Shown: piece after piece, positions 12,102 to 22,834 of the stretch | How the letters are laid out: each line of letters opens with the position of its first letter | Numbering within the stretch: position 1 is the stretch's first letter | Source of the DNA: Isoetes taiwanensis | Lineage: Eukaryota > Streptophyta > Lycopodiopsida > Isoetales > Isoetaceae | Assembly (NCBI GenBank): GCA_021234155.1 | Contig: JAJEKV010000028.1 | Span: forward strand, 496,001 to 560,000 | Reading direction: 5' to 3' | Length of the DNA: 64,000 nucleotides | The notes under the pieces: generated by a model | What the model was told of the DNA's origin: nothing | The model's database searches: none | What the model saw: only the letters and a program-made list of their open reading frames with translations | Translations under genes and position numbers: made by a program

Positions 12102-15100
12102 ATGCACAATCTTCCACCACTGTTTGTTGTCTCTAGCTCGTCTGAATCGGATGGAGCTGCAGAACAAAATGTACATGCCCAAGCTTCTCCGACCCCAACC
12201 TCAACAACATCCCTCTTGCTGCTCGATGACACTCCTAGTCCAGGAACTAACAGACTGCCACCCCCTTTCGAACCGTCACCAAGCCCAGTTAGGAACAGGT
12301 TTCCCCCTCCGTTTATTCCATCACCACTCGTACAAAACAGGCTTCCACCACCTTTTGTTGTGTCGCCCGAAACTACACATGCTCCACATCAACAGATTTT
12401 GCAGAACAGGTTACCCCCACCATTTGTAGTTTCCCCTGCTTCAAGTAGACAAACAAAAACTACACTACGATCAGAAGAATGCGAGATTCTTCACAACTTC
12501 TCCCATCAGGACTTCACTACAAATGAGGATGATGTTACAGCATCTACTCCTCTTTAAACAACTGTTGTGACCCACGGATTTGCAGAGTTTCAGTCCGCTG
12601 TAAGGGAGATGTTTGCAAGAACTCCTCACCATGATTCTACGATAACTGCTGCTATAACTTCTTATGGACCTTCACCAATATTTAACACTGTGCCTCCGAT
12701 ATATCCGGGTACAACTTCACGTGGTCTTTTTTCCTCTTCAAGCACACCTTTGAGTGCAGAGGAGGTCACACCTAGAGTTGAATTGTCATCCGAAGATGAA
12801 GATACCAATAAGAAGCAACGGAATTATCTGTTCTCCACCCAAAGTTCTAAGAAATTTAAAGTGGATTTTAGCTCGAGAGCATGTTCTTCTGTAAGAAGAA
12901 ATAAACTTATGGATGAACAGAAAATGAGAAGAATTCTAAGAACTACATGCTGCTCATTGGGCTGCATTAACAAATTCAACATGGCTAAACTTCGTGTAGT
13001 TTCCTTTAGTAGCTCCTCCCTCGAGCTAATAGTCCACAATATGATACACCAAGAGTGGATAAAAACCTGCAATTGATGATCATTGTGGGCCAAGGCGGGT
13101 TATAACAATGCATGCTCTAGTTGCTGTGTCTTGGATGGAAAAATACTTCAGAGAGACATGTGAAAAGCTGCCTAATAGTAACATGTACCATTTGACGGAC
13201 AACATCACAAAAAAGGATGTCTTTCAAGAATACAAAGAGACGTGTATTCAGTCACAGCACATCTCTTACTCACGCTTCACCAGATTCTGGAAAAGTGAAT
13301 TTGGTCTTGTGAAAATTCCCAAAAGACATAGAATGTCAGTTTGCTCAAGATGTGCAGAATTAAAGAGTCAACGGGAATCTGCAAAGACAGAGGTTGAAAG
13401 AAGTAAGTTCAAGTTCTCTAATCTCACAGTTGTTTCCCAGAATTGTTTTGACCTTATTCCTTCTACAGATATTGTGTAGCAGAACCTTGCCAGACATCGT
13501 GAACAACAAGCAGCCGAGAGAAGAAAGCTTGTCAAACACAGGAAAAAAGCTCTCGAACGTCCACTGCAATATATGTCTGTTGTAATTGATGGAATGGATA
13601 AAAAAAAACTACTCTACCCCATTTCTTGAACATTCCGAAAGATGTGCCAGAGGAATGATTTGTTAAGGTCCACCTTGTAGGAGCTATGGTCTTCAAAGGA
13701 AGTCTAAAGTGCAATGTATTTTTGACTTATCCAAATTTGCATGGTGGCCCGAACCTCACAATTACAATTCTTAACAAGATTCTGTGCGAGCAAGAGCAAT
13801 TACCACCAGTGCTCTACCTACAACTTGACAACACTACAAGGGAGAACAAGAATCAGACACTCTTTGCTTATTGTGCCATGCTTGTAGAGCTAGGAATCTT
13901 CAGAAAAGTAAAGCTCGGATTCTTACTTGTAGGCCACACTCACGATCAAATAGACCAGATGCTCAGCAGATTCTCCGTGCGGCTTAGAAGGAAGAAAGCT
14001 TTTTGTCTTCCTACTTTAGTGAGAATCATTGAAGATTCTTACACTCCCATTCCAGTGGTTAAACTTCTCAAAGAGACTGCTGATTTCAGAGAGTTTGTTT
14101 TTCCTCAACGTTCAGATAGAGGACAAGTTGTGAACTAGTTGAATGATCTCACCTTCCAACATCACATCAAGTTTTACTTGAAGGATGGACAAAGCTTCTT
14201 ACAGGGGAAGAAGTACACCACAACTAAGGATGAAGTCCACTGGAGGGATTGCGCTTCCTTAAATCTGTTCCAGATACTTGTTTCATAGAACGTGCTGAGC
14301 AACTTCCTCTCAAAAATCCTAAGGAGTCTAAGCAGAAAAAAAGTACCCCAGTGACATCCTTGAAAGCCATTGAAAATGGAATTTCCTCAGGCTTTAAGTA
14401 CTTCTTAGAAGAAGACCAGATGTGGTGGAGAAATTTCTTTCTTGAACAGAAAATTGTTTTGCAAAGCCTAACTCTAAGACAATTGCAAGAACCGTTTCAA
14501 TGGCCTAACACCTTTCAGCAACCCGAGAACCAGGCACGTCCTAGCAATGCTGCAAGGGCACCTACAGTAGAGGAAGACGAGGACCGAGTCATGTACCTCG
14601 GACCAAGACGCAGGAATGAGCCTCAAGGTAATGTCACAGAAATTGCCAAAGGTATGCTGATTGCTCTTCCAACTGAGGAGGATAACAAAGGTCGCCCTTT
14701 TTGGATAGCAAAGGTACTTGACACGTCAAGGAAGAGGGCTTAGTAACTAAACTCAAGATTCATTGCCTGACAACACGTTCAGAAAATGCTTTTGAAAGTA
14801 GGTATGAGTTAGAAATGAGATCTCAAGGAAAGGGAAGGAAGTCCAAGAAAGTGGGTTGTAGAGATGTGCAATGATTTTAAATTGAAATCTGACAATCGTC
14901 TACGCTAAAGGACGATCAATTTGCTTAAAAAGTCTTGCAATTACGAGGAAGAGGATGAAGAAGGGAGTGGTGGTGGCAATGTTTCACCATCCGTTGATAG
15001 TGAAGAGGAAGATAACTCAAGCACTTCCTCAAGTGATAGTGAAAGAAGTGTAGCTGATGAGGATGCCATAAATGAATATGATGACGTGCTAGATCTCTCC

Positions 15101-15133
15101 CTCATCACTCCTCACACCTTTGCACATAACTGA
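12102..15133 (+). pseudogene. DUF7869-like DDE-type transposase, copy 1 (broken)
   Basis: Probably the transposase of the surrounding element. Start chosen at ATG 12,102. Residues 1-150 are low-complexity, with five repeats of NRLPPPFVVSP type. Next comes a Ser-rich linker and a conserved Cys motif (RTTCCSLGCINKF, near 12,940). A 59-bp LTR scrap interrupts at 12,998. The core resumes at about 13,108 with a CSRCAEL zinc-like motif, then three putative catalytic blocks: IDGMD (13,585-13,599), LQLDNTTRENKN (QLDN at 13,821-13,832) and GHTHDQIDQ (13,932-13,958). The C-terminal part has a small beta-rich module (RPFWIAKVLDT, near 14,695) and an acidic Ser tail ending at 15,133. Breaks: TAA at about 12,555, TAG after STDIV near 13,478, a frameshift in the A9 run near 13,600, TGA near 13,659, and more near 14,136 and 14,730. 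I recognise the family from its motifs; the DDE assignment is inference. Confidence 0.7.
12998..13056 (-). repeat. 59-bp LTR scrap inside the transposase gene
   Basis: AGTTTCCTTTAGTAGCTCC through ACACCAAGAGT matches the interior of the LARD LTR (near 17,305, 18,880, 22,985 and 24,525) and interrupts the transposase between KFNMAKLR and the rest of the core. It looks like filler DNA at a repaired break. It has no LTR ends and no target duplication. It is also the left boundary of the large tandem duplication. Confidence 0.8.
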
Positions 15134-15449
15134 GTTCTAGAAAAAACTGTAAATTTTGCATGTGAATATGAAGATTTTATCTTCAAATTTTGAAAATACT
15201 ACAATTCCAGTTGCAGACTTCACTTCAATCTTTTGTTAAATGTTGTATTCTTTTATATTAGAGGTTCTCTTCAAAAAATATAATTCAGTAAAAATCTAGT
15301 TGCATGAAAAACAGTCACTTTCACAAAGCCAATTCCCTCGTTGCATAAAAAAATTAGTCATTACGGGGGGATCAATGCACCTTTTTTTTAACCTCATTTT
15401 ACCCCCTTTTTTGTAAAAAAAAAGGAAATCTTTAAGGAATATCCTTTTT

Positions 15450-15492
15450 ACTCCCGTTTCGATGATTTGCTCCCGTTTAATACGCAATCTTG
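15450..15492. repeat. right terminal inverted repeat
   Basis: CTCCCGTTT occurs twice in direct orientation (15,451-15,459 and 15,470-15,478), followed by AATACGCAATCTTG, which is the inverted TIR. A second copy of this right end, with point changes, is at 21,176-21,198 in the duplicated block. Confidence 0.75.
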
Positions 15493-17145
15493 TTAACTTT
15501 GGAGTTTTAAAAAACATGCATCATGGAAAAACTCGAAATATAGAAAATTAGACTACCAAACTATATGGAACTAGGGAAAAACGAGACCAACATTAGCGCT
15601 GTTAAACAGATGAAAAAGGTTAGTTCCAACAATGAGCACTTTGGCAGAAAAAAAACTAACCCAATAACACATAATATAAGAATCTAAAACGGGAAGATGG
15701 AATGGGGGAGGCGTCTGTCAAATCCAAACTAGCAAATCAACAAGGTGAACCAAGAACTATACAAGCCCAAACTGACAAACCAAAAAGCAAATCACAAGCT
15801 TTACAAGCACCAACAAAAGTAAAACATATCAACCTAGAGAAAATCACCACAAACACCAGACTAACATCGATAAAAACCGATATAATCAAGCAGACAAGTT
15901 AAGGGGCCAAAGTCAAACATGGTCCTATGGTAAAAAGAAATGATAAAATCCATGGGCATGGCAAATTGAAAAAAGGGAAAGGATATATCGATGGCTATAG
16001 TAAAAAAAATCGGGAAAAAACAACTGAAAATAGACAAAAAAACATAAATGCAGAATAATCATCTTTAACACTTCTCAAAACTCATATATAACATCAACAT
16101 CAACAGCCTGCAGCATGCAAATCAAAAGATAAGTGGTGGAAGAACGAACACAGATAACGAAGAAAATTGTGCCCATCTGAAAATCAAGTCATTATGAAGC
16201 TGCATTAGAATCGCACTCACAGAAATATGCAAGAAAGAAAATGAGAGTAGCTGCCATCTGATATCTGGAAGAAAGAAAAAGAGAGCAGCCACCAAATGAT
16301 ACTGAGTAATAACCTATTATTCCACAAAACCATAGCAAAAAGCAAGATAACGGTTAACCAGTAGATAACCATCCATGCATCCATACCATCAACTAACCAA
16401 GCACTGCATATGCTCATCAAATGCTTTTGACCATATCTTTCACCCAGACTGTCGAATTTTCACGATTCTTAAGTTTTTAAAAAGTTTTTCCAGAGTGCTT
16501 TCTAAAGATGTAAGATTCGACCTATTGGACAGTAGAAAGGCTATGAAAAATACAGATTCACGATTTCGGCCAGAGAGAGCTCGACAGAACGCTTTTTCCC
16601 ATATCTTCCTTCCAGAATATCGGATTCAAGAATCTTTGGAGAGATAGAAAGCTTATCCAGTGAGCTTTTCAAGAATATACAAAACCGATAATATAGACAG
16701 AAAAAATCGTGAAAAACACAAATTAGTGATTTTGGCCAGAAAAGGCTCGGCATAATGCTTTTTCATATATCTCCCTCTCAGAATATTGGATTCAAGCGAT
16801 TTTTTGATGGATGGAAAGCTTTATTCAATGGGCTTTTCAATGATATAGAATTCAATTACGGTTGGAAGCAAAAAGCCTGCGAAAAATCAGAATGGCAATT
16901 TCGACCGGATTCAGAGGAAAAATGGACCGGAGAAAAGCTTGAAAGCTTTGATGCTCAAAAATAAGAATGGGGCAATAAAACGACTAACTAATAAAACTAA
17001 GAACAAACTAGGGATAAGCAAAAAAGAAACTGACACCAAGACTCAAAGATCGAGCTCAAAGAGAATGCCAATGAGAATTGAGGGAGAGAACATAGCATAT
17101 TTAGAGGAGAAAGGAGCCAAAAGAGGCCTTTGCCAAATACGGCGT
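15493..17145. other. repeat-derived flank, no gene
   Basis: Starts with the degenerate A-rich repeat that also lies left of the transposon (GGAGTTTTAAAAAACATGCATC). Between 16,430 and 16,850 is a degenerate tandem repeat of about 166 bp with the recurring words GATTTYGGCCAGA and CTCAGAATATYGGATTCAA. Open frames here (for example 16,939-17,298) have no recognisable domain. A near-identical copy is at 21,199-22,829. Confidence 0.55.
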
Positions 17146-17150
17146 CCCTT

Positions 17151-18938
17151 TGATACGATCTTCCCTAAATACCTGATAAACATAATAACTTTTTCACAAA
17201 TTAATAGCCAAAGCCTTATTCAAAAGAGCTCTCCACCCAACCAGGCCACTCAGCTAGCAATATCAGGCTGGAACATAAAGACAATAAGACATATCTGATA
17301 ACTAGTTTCCTCTAGTAGCTCCTCCCTCGAGCTAGCAGCCTTCAATATGATACACCAAGAGTTGGGTTTAGGGATAGTAATAGGTTATTAGACAAGATCA
17401 ACAGAAGCTCGAGGAAAAAGAAATAGCTATCTTAGAATCAGATTCAAGCACCAAGAGTAAAGCAGTCTTCTTTGCTCCCGGTCACTCTTTCTGCCATTTC
17501 TCTCGCATACGGATGAATAAAAAAAACTGCTGCCCCAATCCCGAAACTAGACTCCGATTCGGTTCTAGATAAGTAAAATTTGCCCAAATTCGATCTCTGG
17601 TTGGGAAGATATCGCCAGTTAAATTTTGGGTTATAGAAGTCTGCGACTTTAGCCGCCTTTGCCTTTGCTTTTGCCTTTTCTATTCTATTCTATTCCTTTA
17701 TTCCCAACCATAATACATACTAACTATATATGATTTCACCCAGTGTATAATTATATTGGCCACCCCCCGAGTCATTGTTAGATATAACCTTAAACCATAT
17801 CAGCAACTGACTCAGTTGCATTGAATACAACTTTCAGGTTCTTGTTAACATCCACTTTAATATAAAGATTATTAGCCTTCATAATTTTTATGAACCATTG
17901 ACAATATTATTATTCTGTTAAGGTTATTTCCCGAAAATAATATTACTATCAACTTGTGGTTACCACCTCCTCGTGGCTTCCACCATTGTTCATGATACCA
18001 CCTGCCCGTGATTTTTGTGTCTACCACCTACTCGTGGTTTTCACATACTAGTGGTTGCCACCTACTCATGGGCCACGAATTCTTAGTTACCACCTACTTG
18101 TGGACCAACTTGGTTCTTGGTTACCACCTACTCATGAACCAATTTAACTCGAGGTTTCTACCTACTCATGGGTCTCTTTTTGTTGTGATTACCACCTACT
18201 CGTGTGTCTCATTCACGTGTGATTACCACCTCCTCGTGGGTCACATCCACTTGTGATTATCACCTACTTGTGGGTCACATTAACTCGTGATTACCACATA
18301 CTCATGGGTCACATTCACTCGTGATTACCACCTACTCGTGGGTCACATTAACTCTGATTGCCACCTACTCCTGGATCAGTCACTTGTGGTTACCACCTAC
18401 TCGTGGGTCACTGAATAAACAGAATTCAATGTGAAGTTTACTCTCAAGTTTCACTTTGTTCTCAAATTTCTCGGAACACCAGTTCCCTTTTCTCGATGCT
18501 ACGTATCTTAACTCTCTAGATTGATCTGTATGTGCATCTGCAAAACTACCTCATGTCATGTGTAACTTAAGAATTACTTTATTTAAGACTCGAGAAATTG
18601 TCCAAGTTCTTGATTCGTTGGTCCCTCAAAACTCTAGATCTGCTTCATTATCGGGGCAGAGATCATGACAATGGTTCCACTACCCATAGTTCCAAAGAAA
18701 CTCGAAACCGCGCTCTAATACCAATTGATACGATCTTCCCTGAATACATAAATAAACATAATAACTTTAATACAAATTAGTAGCCAAAGCCTTATTCAAA
18801 AGAGCTCTCCACCCAACCGGGCCACTCAGCTAGCAATATCAGGCTGGAACATAAAGACAGTAAGGCATATCTGACAACCAGTTTCCTTTAGTAGCTCCTC
18901 CCTCGAGCTAGTAGTCCACAATATGATACACCAAGAGT
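17151..18938 (-). mobile_element. LARD-type LTR element, copy 1 (5' LTR cut)
   Basis: Minus-strand, non-coding LTR element. 3' LTR at 17,151-17,802, bounded by TGATA and TATCA inverted ends. The interior is about 0.9 kb and lacks gag or pol. Primer-binding site on the minus strand at 18,712-18,723 (GCTCTAATACCA in plus sense). The 5' LTR starts at 18,726 but stops at 18,938, where it joins transposase copy 2. The left target-site base run CCCTT (17,146-17,150) matches CCCTT at 25,708-25,712, beyond the other element copy. Confidence 0.8.
17960..18415. repeat. minisatellite inside LARD copy 1
   Basis: Around fifteen degenerate units of about 30-36 bp, built on TTACCACCTACTCGTGGGTC, separated by short variable words such as ACATTAACTCGTGA. 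There is no open frame through it. The same array is at 23,625-24,080 in copy 2. Confidence 0.9.
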
Positions 18939-20823
18939 GGATAAAAACCTGCAATTGATGATCATTGTGGATCAAGGCGGGTTATAACAATGCATGCTCT
19001 AGCTGCTGTGTCTTGGATGGAAAAATACTTCAGAGAGACATGTGAAAAGCTGCCTAATAGTAACATGTACCATTTGACGGACAACATCACAAAAAATGAT
19101 GTCTTTCAAGAATACAAAGAGACGTGTATTCAGTCACAACACATCTCTTACTCACACTTCACCAGATTATGGAAAAGTGAATTTGGTCTTGTGAAAATTC
19201 CTAGAAGACATAGAATGTCAGTTTGCTCAAGATGTGCAGAATTAAAGAGTCAACGGGAATCTGCAAAGACAGAGGTTGAAAGAAGTAAGTTCAAGTTCTC
19301 TAATGTCACAGTTGTTTCCCAAAATTGTTTTGACCTTATTCCTTCTACAGATATTGTGTAGCAGAACCTTGCCAGACATCGTGAACAACAATGTATTTTT
19401 GACTTATCCAAATTTGCATGGTGACCCGAACCTCACAATTACAATTCTTAACAAGGTTCTGTGCGACCAAGAGCAATTACCACCAGTGCTCTACCTGCAA
19501 CTTGACAACACTACAAGGGAGAACAAGAATCAGAACTCTTTGCTTATTGTGCCATGCTTGTAGAGCTAGGGATCTTCAGAAAAGTAAAGCTCGGATTCTT
19601 ACTTGTAGGCCACACTCACGATCAAATAGACCAGATGTTCAGCAGATTCTCCGTGCGGCTTAGAAGAAAGAAAGTTTTTTGTCTTCCTACTTTAGTGAGA
19701 ATCATTGAAGATTCTTACACTCCCATTCCAGTACTTAAACTTCTCAAAGAGACTGCTGAGTTCAGAGAGTTTGTTTTTCCTCAACGTTCAGATAGAGGAC
19801 AAGTTGTGAACAAGTTGAATGATCTCACCTTCTAACATCACATCAAGTTTTACTTGAAGGATGGACAAAGCTTCTTACAGGGGAAGAAGTACACCACAAC
19901 TAAGGACTGGAGTCCACTGGAGGGATTGCGCTTCCTTAAATCTGTTCCAGATACTTGTTTCATAGAACGTGCTGAGCAACTTCCTCTCAAAAATCCTAAG
20001 GAGTCTAAGCAGAAAAAAAGTACCCCAGTGACATCCTTGAAAGCCATTGAAAATGGAATTTCCTCAGGCTTTAAGTACTTCTTAGAAGAAGACCACGTGG
20101 TGGAGAAATTTCTTTCTTGAACAGAAAATTGTTTTGCAAAGCCTAACTCTAAGACAACTGCAAGAACCGTTTCAATGGCATAACACCTTTCAGCAACCCG
20201 AGAACCAGGCACGTCCTAGTAATGCTGCAAGGGCACCTACAGTAGAGGAAGACGAGGACCGAGTCATGTACCTCGGACCAAGACGCAGGAATGAGCCTCA
20301 AGGTAATGTCACAGAAATTGCCAAAGGTATGCTGATTGCTCTTCCAACTGAGGAGGATGACAAAGATCGCCCTTTTTGGATACCAAAAGTACTTGATACG
20401 GTCAAGGAAGAGGGCTTAGTAACTAAACTCAAGATTCATTGGCTGACAACATGTTCAGAAAATGCTTTTGAAGGTAGGTATGAGTTAGAAATGAGATCTC
20501 AAGGAAAGGGAAGGAAGTCCAAGAAAGTGGGTTGTAGAGATGAGCTGAACCTAAGTGACGTGACAATATTGTGCAATGATTTTAAATTGAAATCTGACAA
20601 TCGTCAATTTGCTTAAAAAGGCTTGCAATTACGAGGAAGAGGATGAAGTGAGGGAGTGGTGGTGGCAATGCTTCACCATCTGTTGATAGTGAAGAGGAAG
20701 ATAACTCAAGCACTTCGTCAAGTGATAGTGAAAGAAGTGAAGCTGATGAGGATGGCATAAATGAATATGATAACGTGCTAGATCCCTCCCTCATCACTCC
20801 TCACATCTTTGCACATAACTGAG
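18939..20823 (+). pseudogene. DUF7869-like transposase, copy 2 (3' half only)
   Basis: Begins inside the gene immediately after LTR sequence, so the N-terminal half is missing. It retains the CSRCAEL, QLDN and GHTHDQIDQ blocks and the C-terminal module (FWIPKVLDT). A 205-bp deletion after 19,391, between CAA microhomologies, removed the IDGMD block. Further frameshifts lie near 19,520 and 20,100. The 20,134-20,616 stretch reads more cleanly than copy 1. It cannot be functional. It owes its position to the tandem duplication, not to transposition. Confidence 0.8.
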
Positions 20824-21198
20824 TTCTAGAAAAAACTGTAAATTTTGCATGTGAATATGAAGATTTTATCTTCAAATTTTGAAAATACTACAATTCCAGT
20901 TGCAGACTTCACTTCAATCTTTTGTTAAATGTTGTATTCTTTTACATTAGAGGTTCTCTTCAAAAACATAGTTCAGTAAAAATCTAGTTGCATGAAAAAC
21001 AGTCACTTTCACAAAGCCAATTCCCTCGTTGCATAAAAAAATTAGTCATTACGGGGAGGATCAGAATACAATTTTATGCACCTTTTTTTTAACCTCATTT
21101 TACCCCCTTTTTTGTTAAAAAAAAAAAGGGAGAATCTTTAAGGAATATCCTTTTTACTCCCCTTTCGATGATTTGCTTCCGTTTAATACGCAATCTTG

Positions 21199-22829
21199 TT
21201 AACTTTGGAGTTTTAAAACATGCATCATGGAAAAACTCGAAATATAGAAAATTAGACTACCAAACTATATGGAACTAGGGAAAAACGAGACCAACATTAG
21301 CGCTGCTAAACAGATGAAAAAGGTTAGTTCCAAAAATGAGCACTTTGGCGGAAAAAAAAAAAACTAACCCAAGAACACATAATATAAGAATCTAAAAGGG
21401 GAAGATGGAATAGGGGAGGCGTCTGTCAAATCCAAACTAGCAAATCAACAAGGTGAACCAAGAACTATACAAGCCCAAACTGACAAACCAAAAAGCAAAT
21501 CACAAGCTTTACAAGCACCAACAAAAGAAAAACATATCAACCTAGAGAAAATCACCACAAACACCAGACTAACATCGATAAAAACCGATATAATCAAGCA
21601 GACAAGTTAAGGGGCCAAAGTCAAACATGGTCCTATGGTAAAAAGAAATGACAAAATCCATGGGCATGGCAAATTGAAAAAAGGGAAAGGATATATCGAT
21701 GGATATAGTAAAAAACAAATCGAGAAAAAACAACTGAAAATAGACAAAAAAACATAAATGCAGAATAATCATCTTTAACACTTCACAAAACTCATATATA
21801 ACATCAATATCAACAGCCTGCAGCATGCAAATCAAAAGATAAGTGGTGGAAGAACGAACCCCGATAACGAAGAAAATTGTGCCCATCTGAAAATCAAGTC
21901 ATTATGAAGCTGCATTAGAATCGCACTCACAGAAATATGCAAGAAAGAAAATGAGAGTAGCTGCCATCTGATATCTGGAAGAAAGAAAAAGAGAGCAGCC
22001 ACCAAATGATACTGAGTAATAACCGGTTAAGCCATAGCAAAAAGCAAAATAACAGTTAACCAGTAGATAACCATCCATGCAACCACACCATCAACTAACC
22101 AAGCACTGGCATATGCTCGTCAAACACTTTTGATCATATCTTTCACCCAGACTGTCGGATTTGCGCAATTCTTAAGTCTTTAAAAAAAATTTCCAGAGTG
22201 CTTTCCAAAGATGTAAGATTTGACCTATTGGACAGTAGAAAGGCTATGAAAAATACAGATTCAAGATTTCGGCCAGAGAGAGCTCGACAGAATGCTTTTT
22301 CCCATATCTCCCTTCCAGAATATCGGATTCAAGAATCTTTAGAGAGATAGAAAGCTTATCCAGTGAGCTTTTCAAGAATATAGAAATCGATAATTTAGAT
22401 AGAAAAAAACTGTGAAAAACACAAATTAGTGATTCTGGCCAGAAAAAGCTCGCATAATGCTTTTTCATATATCTCCATCTCAGAATATTGGATTCAGACG
22501 ATTTTTTGATGGATGGAAAGCTTTATTCAATGGGCTTTCAAATGATATAAAATTCAATTACGGTTGGAAGCAAAAAGCCTGCGAAAAATCAGAATGGCAA
22601 TTTCGACCGGATTCAGAGGAAAAAGGGGGAGAAAAGCTTGAAAGGTTTGATGCTCAAAAATAAGAATCGGGCAATAAAACGGCTAACTAATAAAACTAAG
22701 AACAAACTAGGGATAAGCAAAAAAGAAACTGACACCAAGACTCAAAGAACGCCAATGAGAATTGAGGGAGAGAACATAGCATATTTAGAGGAGAAAGGAG
22801 CCAAAAGAGGCCTTTGCCAAATACAACGC
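21199..22829. other. duplicated flank, no gene
   Basis: Copy 2 of 15,493-17,145, with a few short indels. No gene recognised. Confidence 0.6.
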
Positions 22830-22834
22830 CTCTT

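Larger units (their letters stand above)
4529..15492. mobile_element. large TIR DNA transposon encoding a ParB-like/methyltransferase and a DDE-type transposase
   Basis: The ends are inverted repeats of 23 bp: CARGATTGC, two or three variable bases, then ATTAAACGGGAG, with three mismatches between ends. The right end is on the opposite strand at 15,470-15,492. The same degenerate repeat lies on both sides, and the flanking bases share TAACT in the same relative position (GTAACTAA left, TTAACTTT right), a possible degraded 8-bp target duplication. Inside are two divergent genes, head to head: the ParB-like/methyltransferase gene (minus, about 8.3-4.9 kb) and the transposase gene (plus, 12.1-15.1 kb). 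A LINE has been inserted between them (about 8.88-11.89 kb), so the original length was about 8 kb. Both genes are broken, so this copy is not autonomous. The superfamily is not certain: the transposase signature is DUF7869-like, and the TIR does not match a family I know by heart. Confidence 0.75.
12998..18879. repeat. tandem duplication, copy 1 (5,882 bp)
   Basis: Holds the transposase 3' half, right TIR, flanking repeat, LARD 3' LTR, LARD interior and the first part of the LARD 5' LTR. Corresponding points in copy 2 lie exactly 5,882 bp further on (for example 13,501 and 19,383) up to the first indel. Confidence 0.9.
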
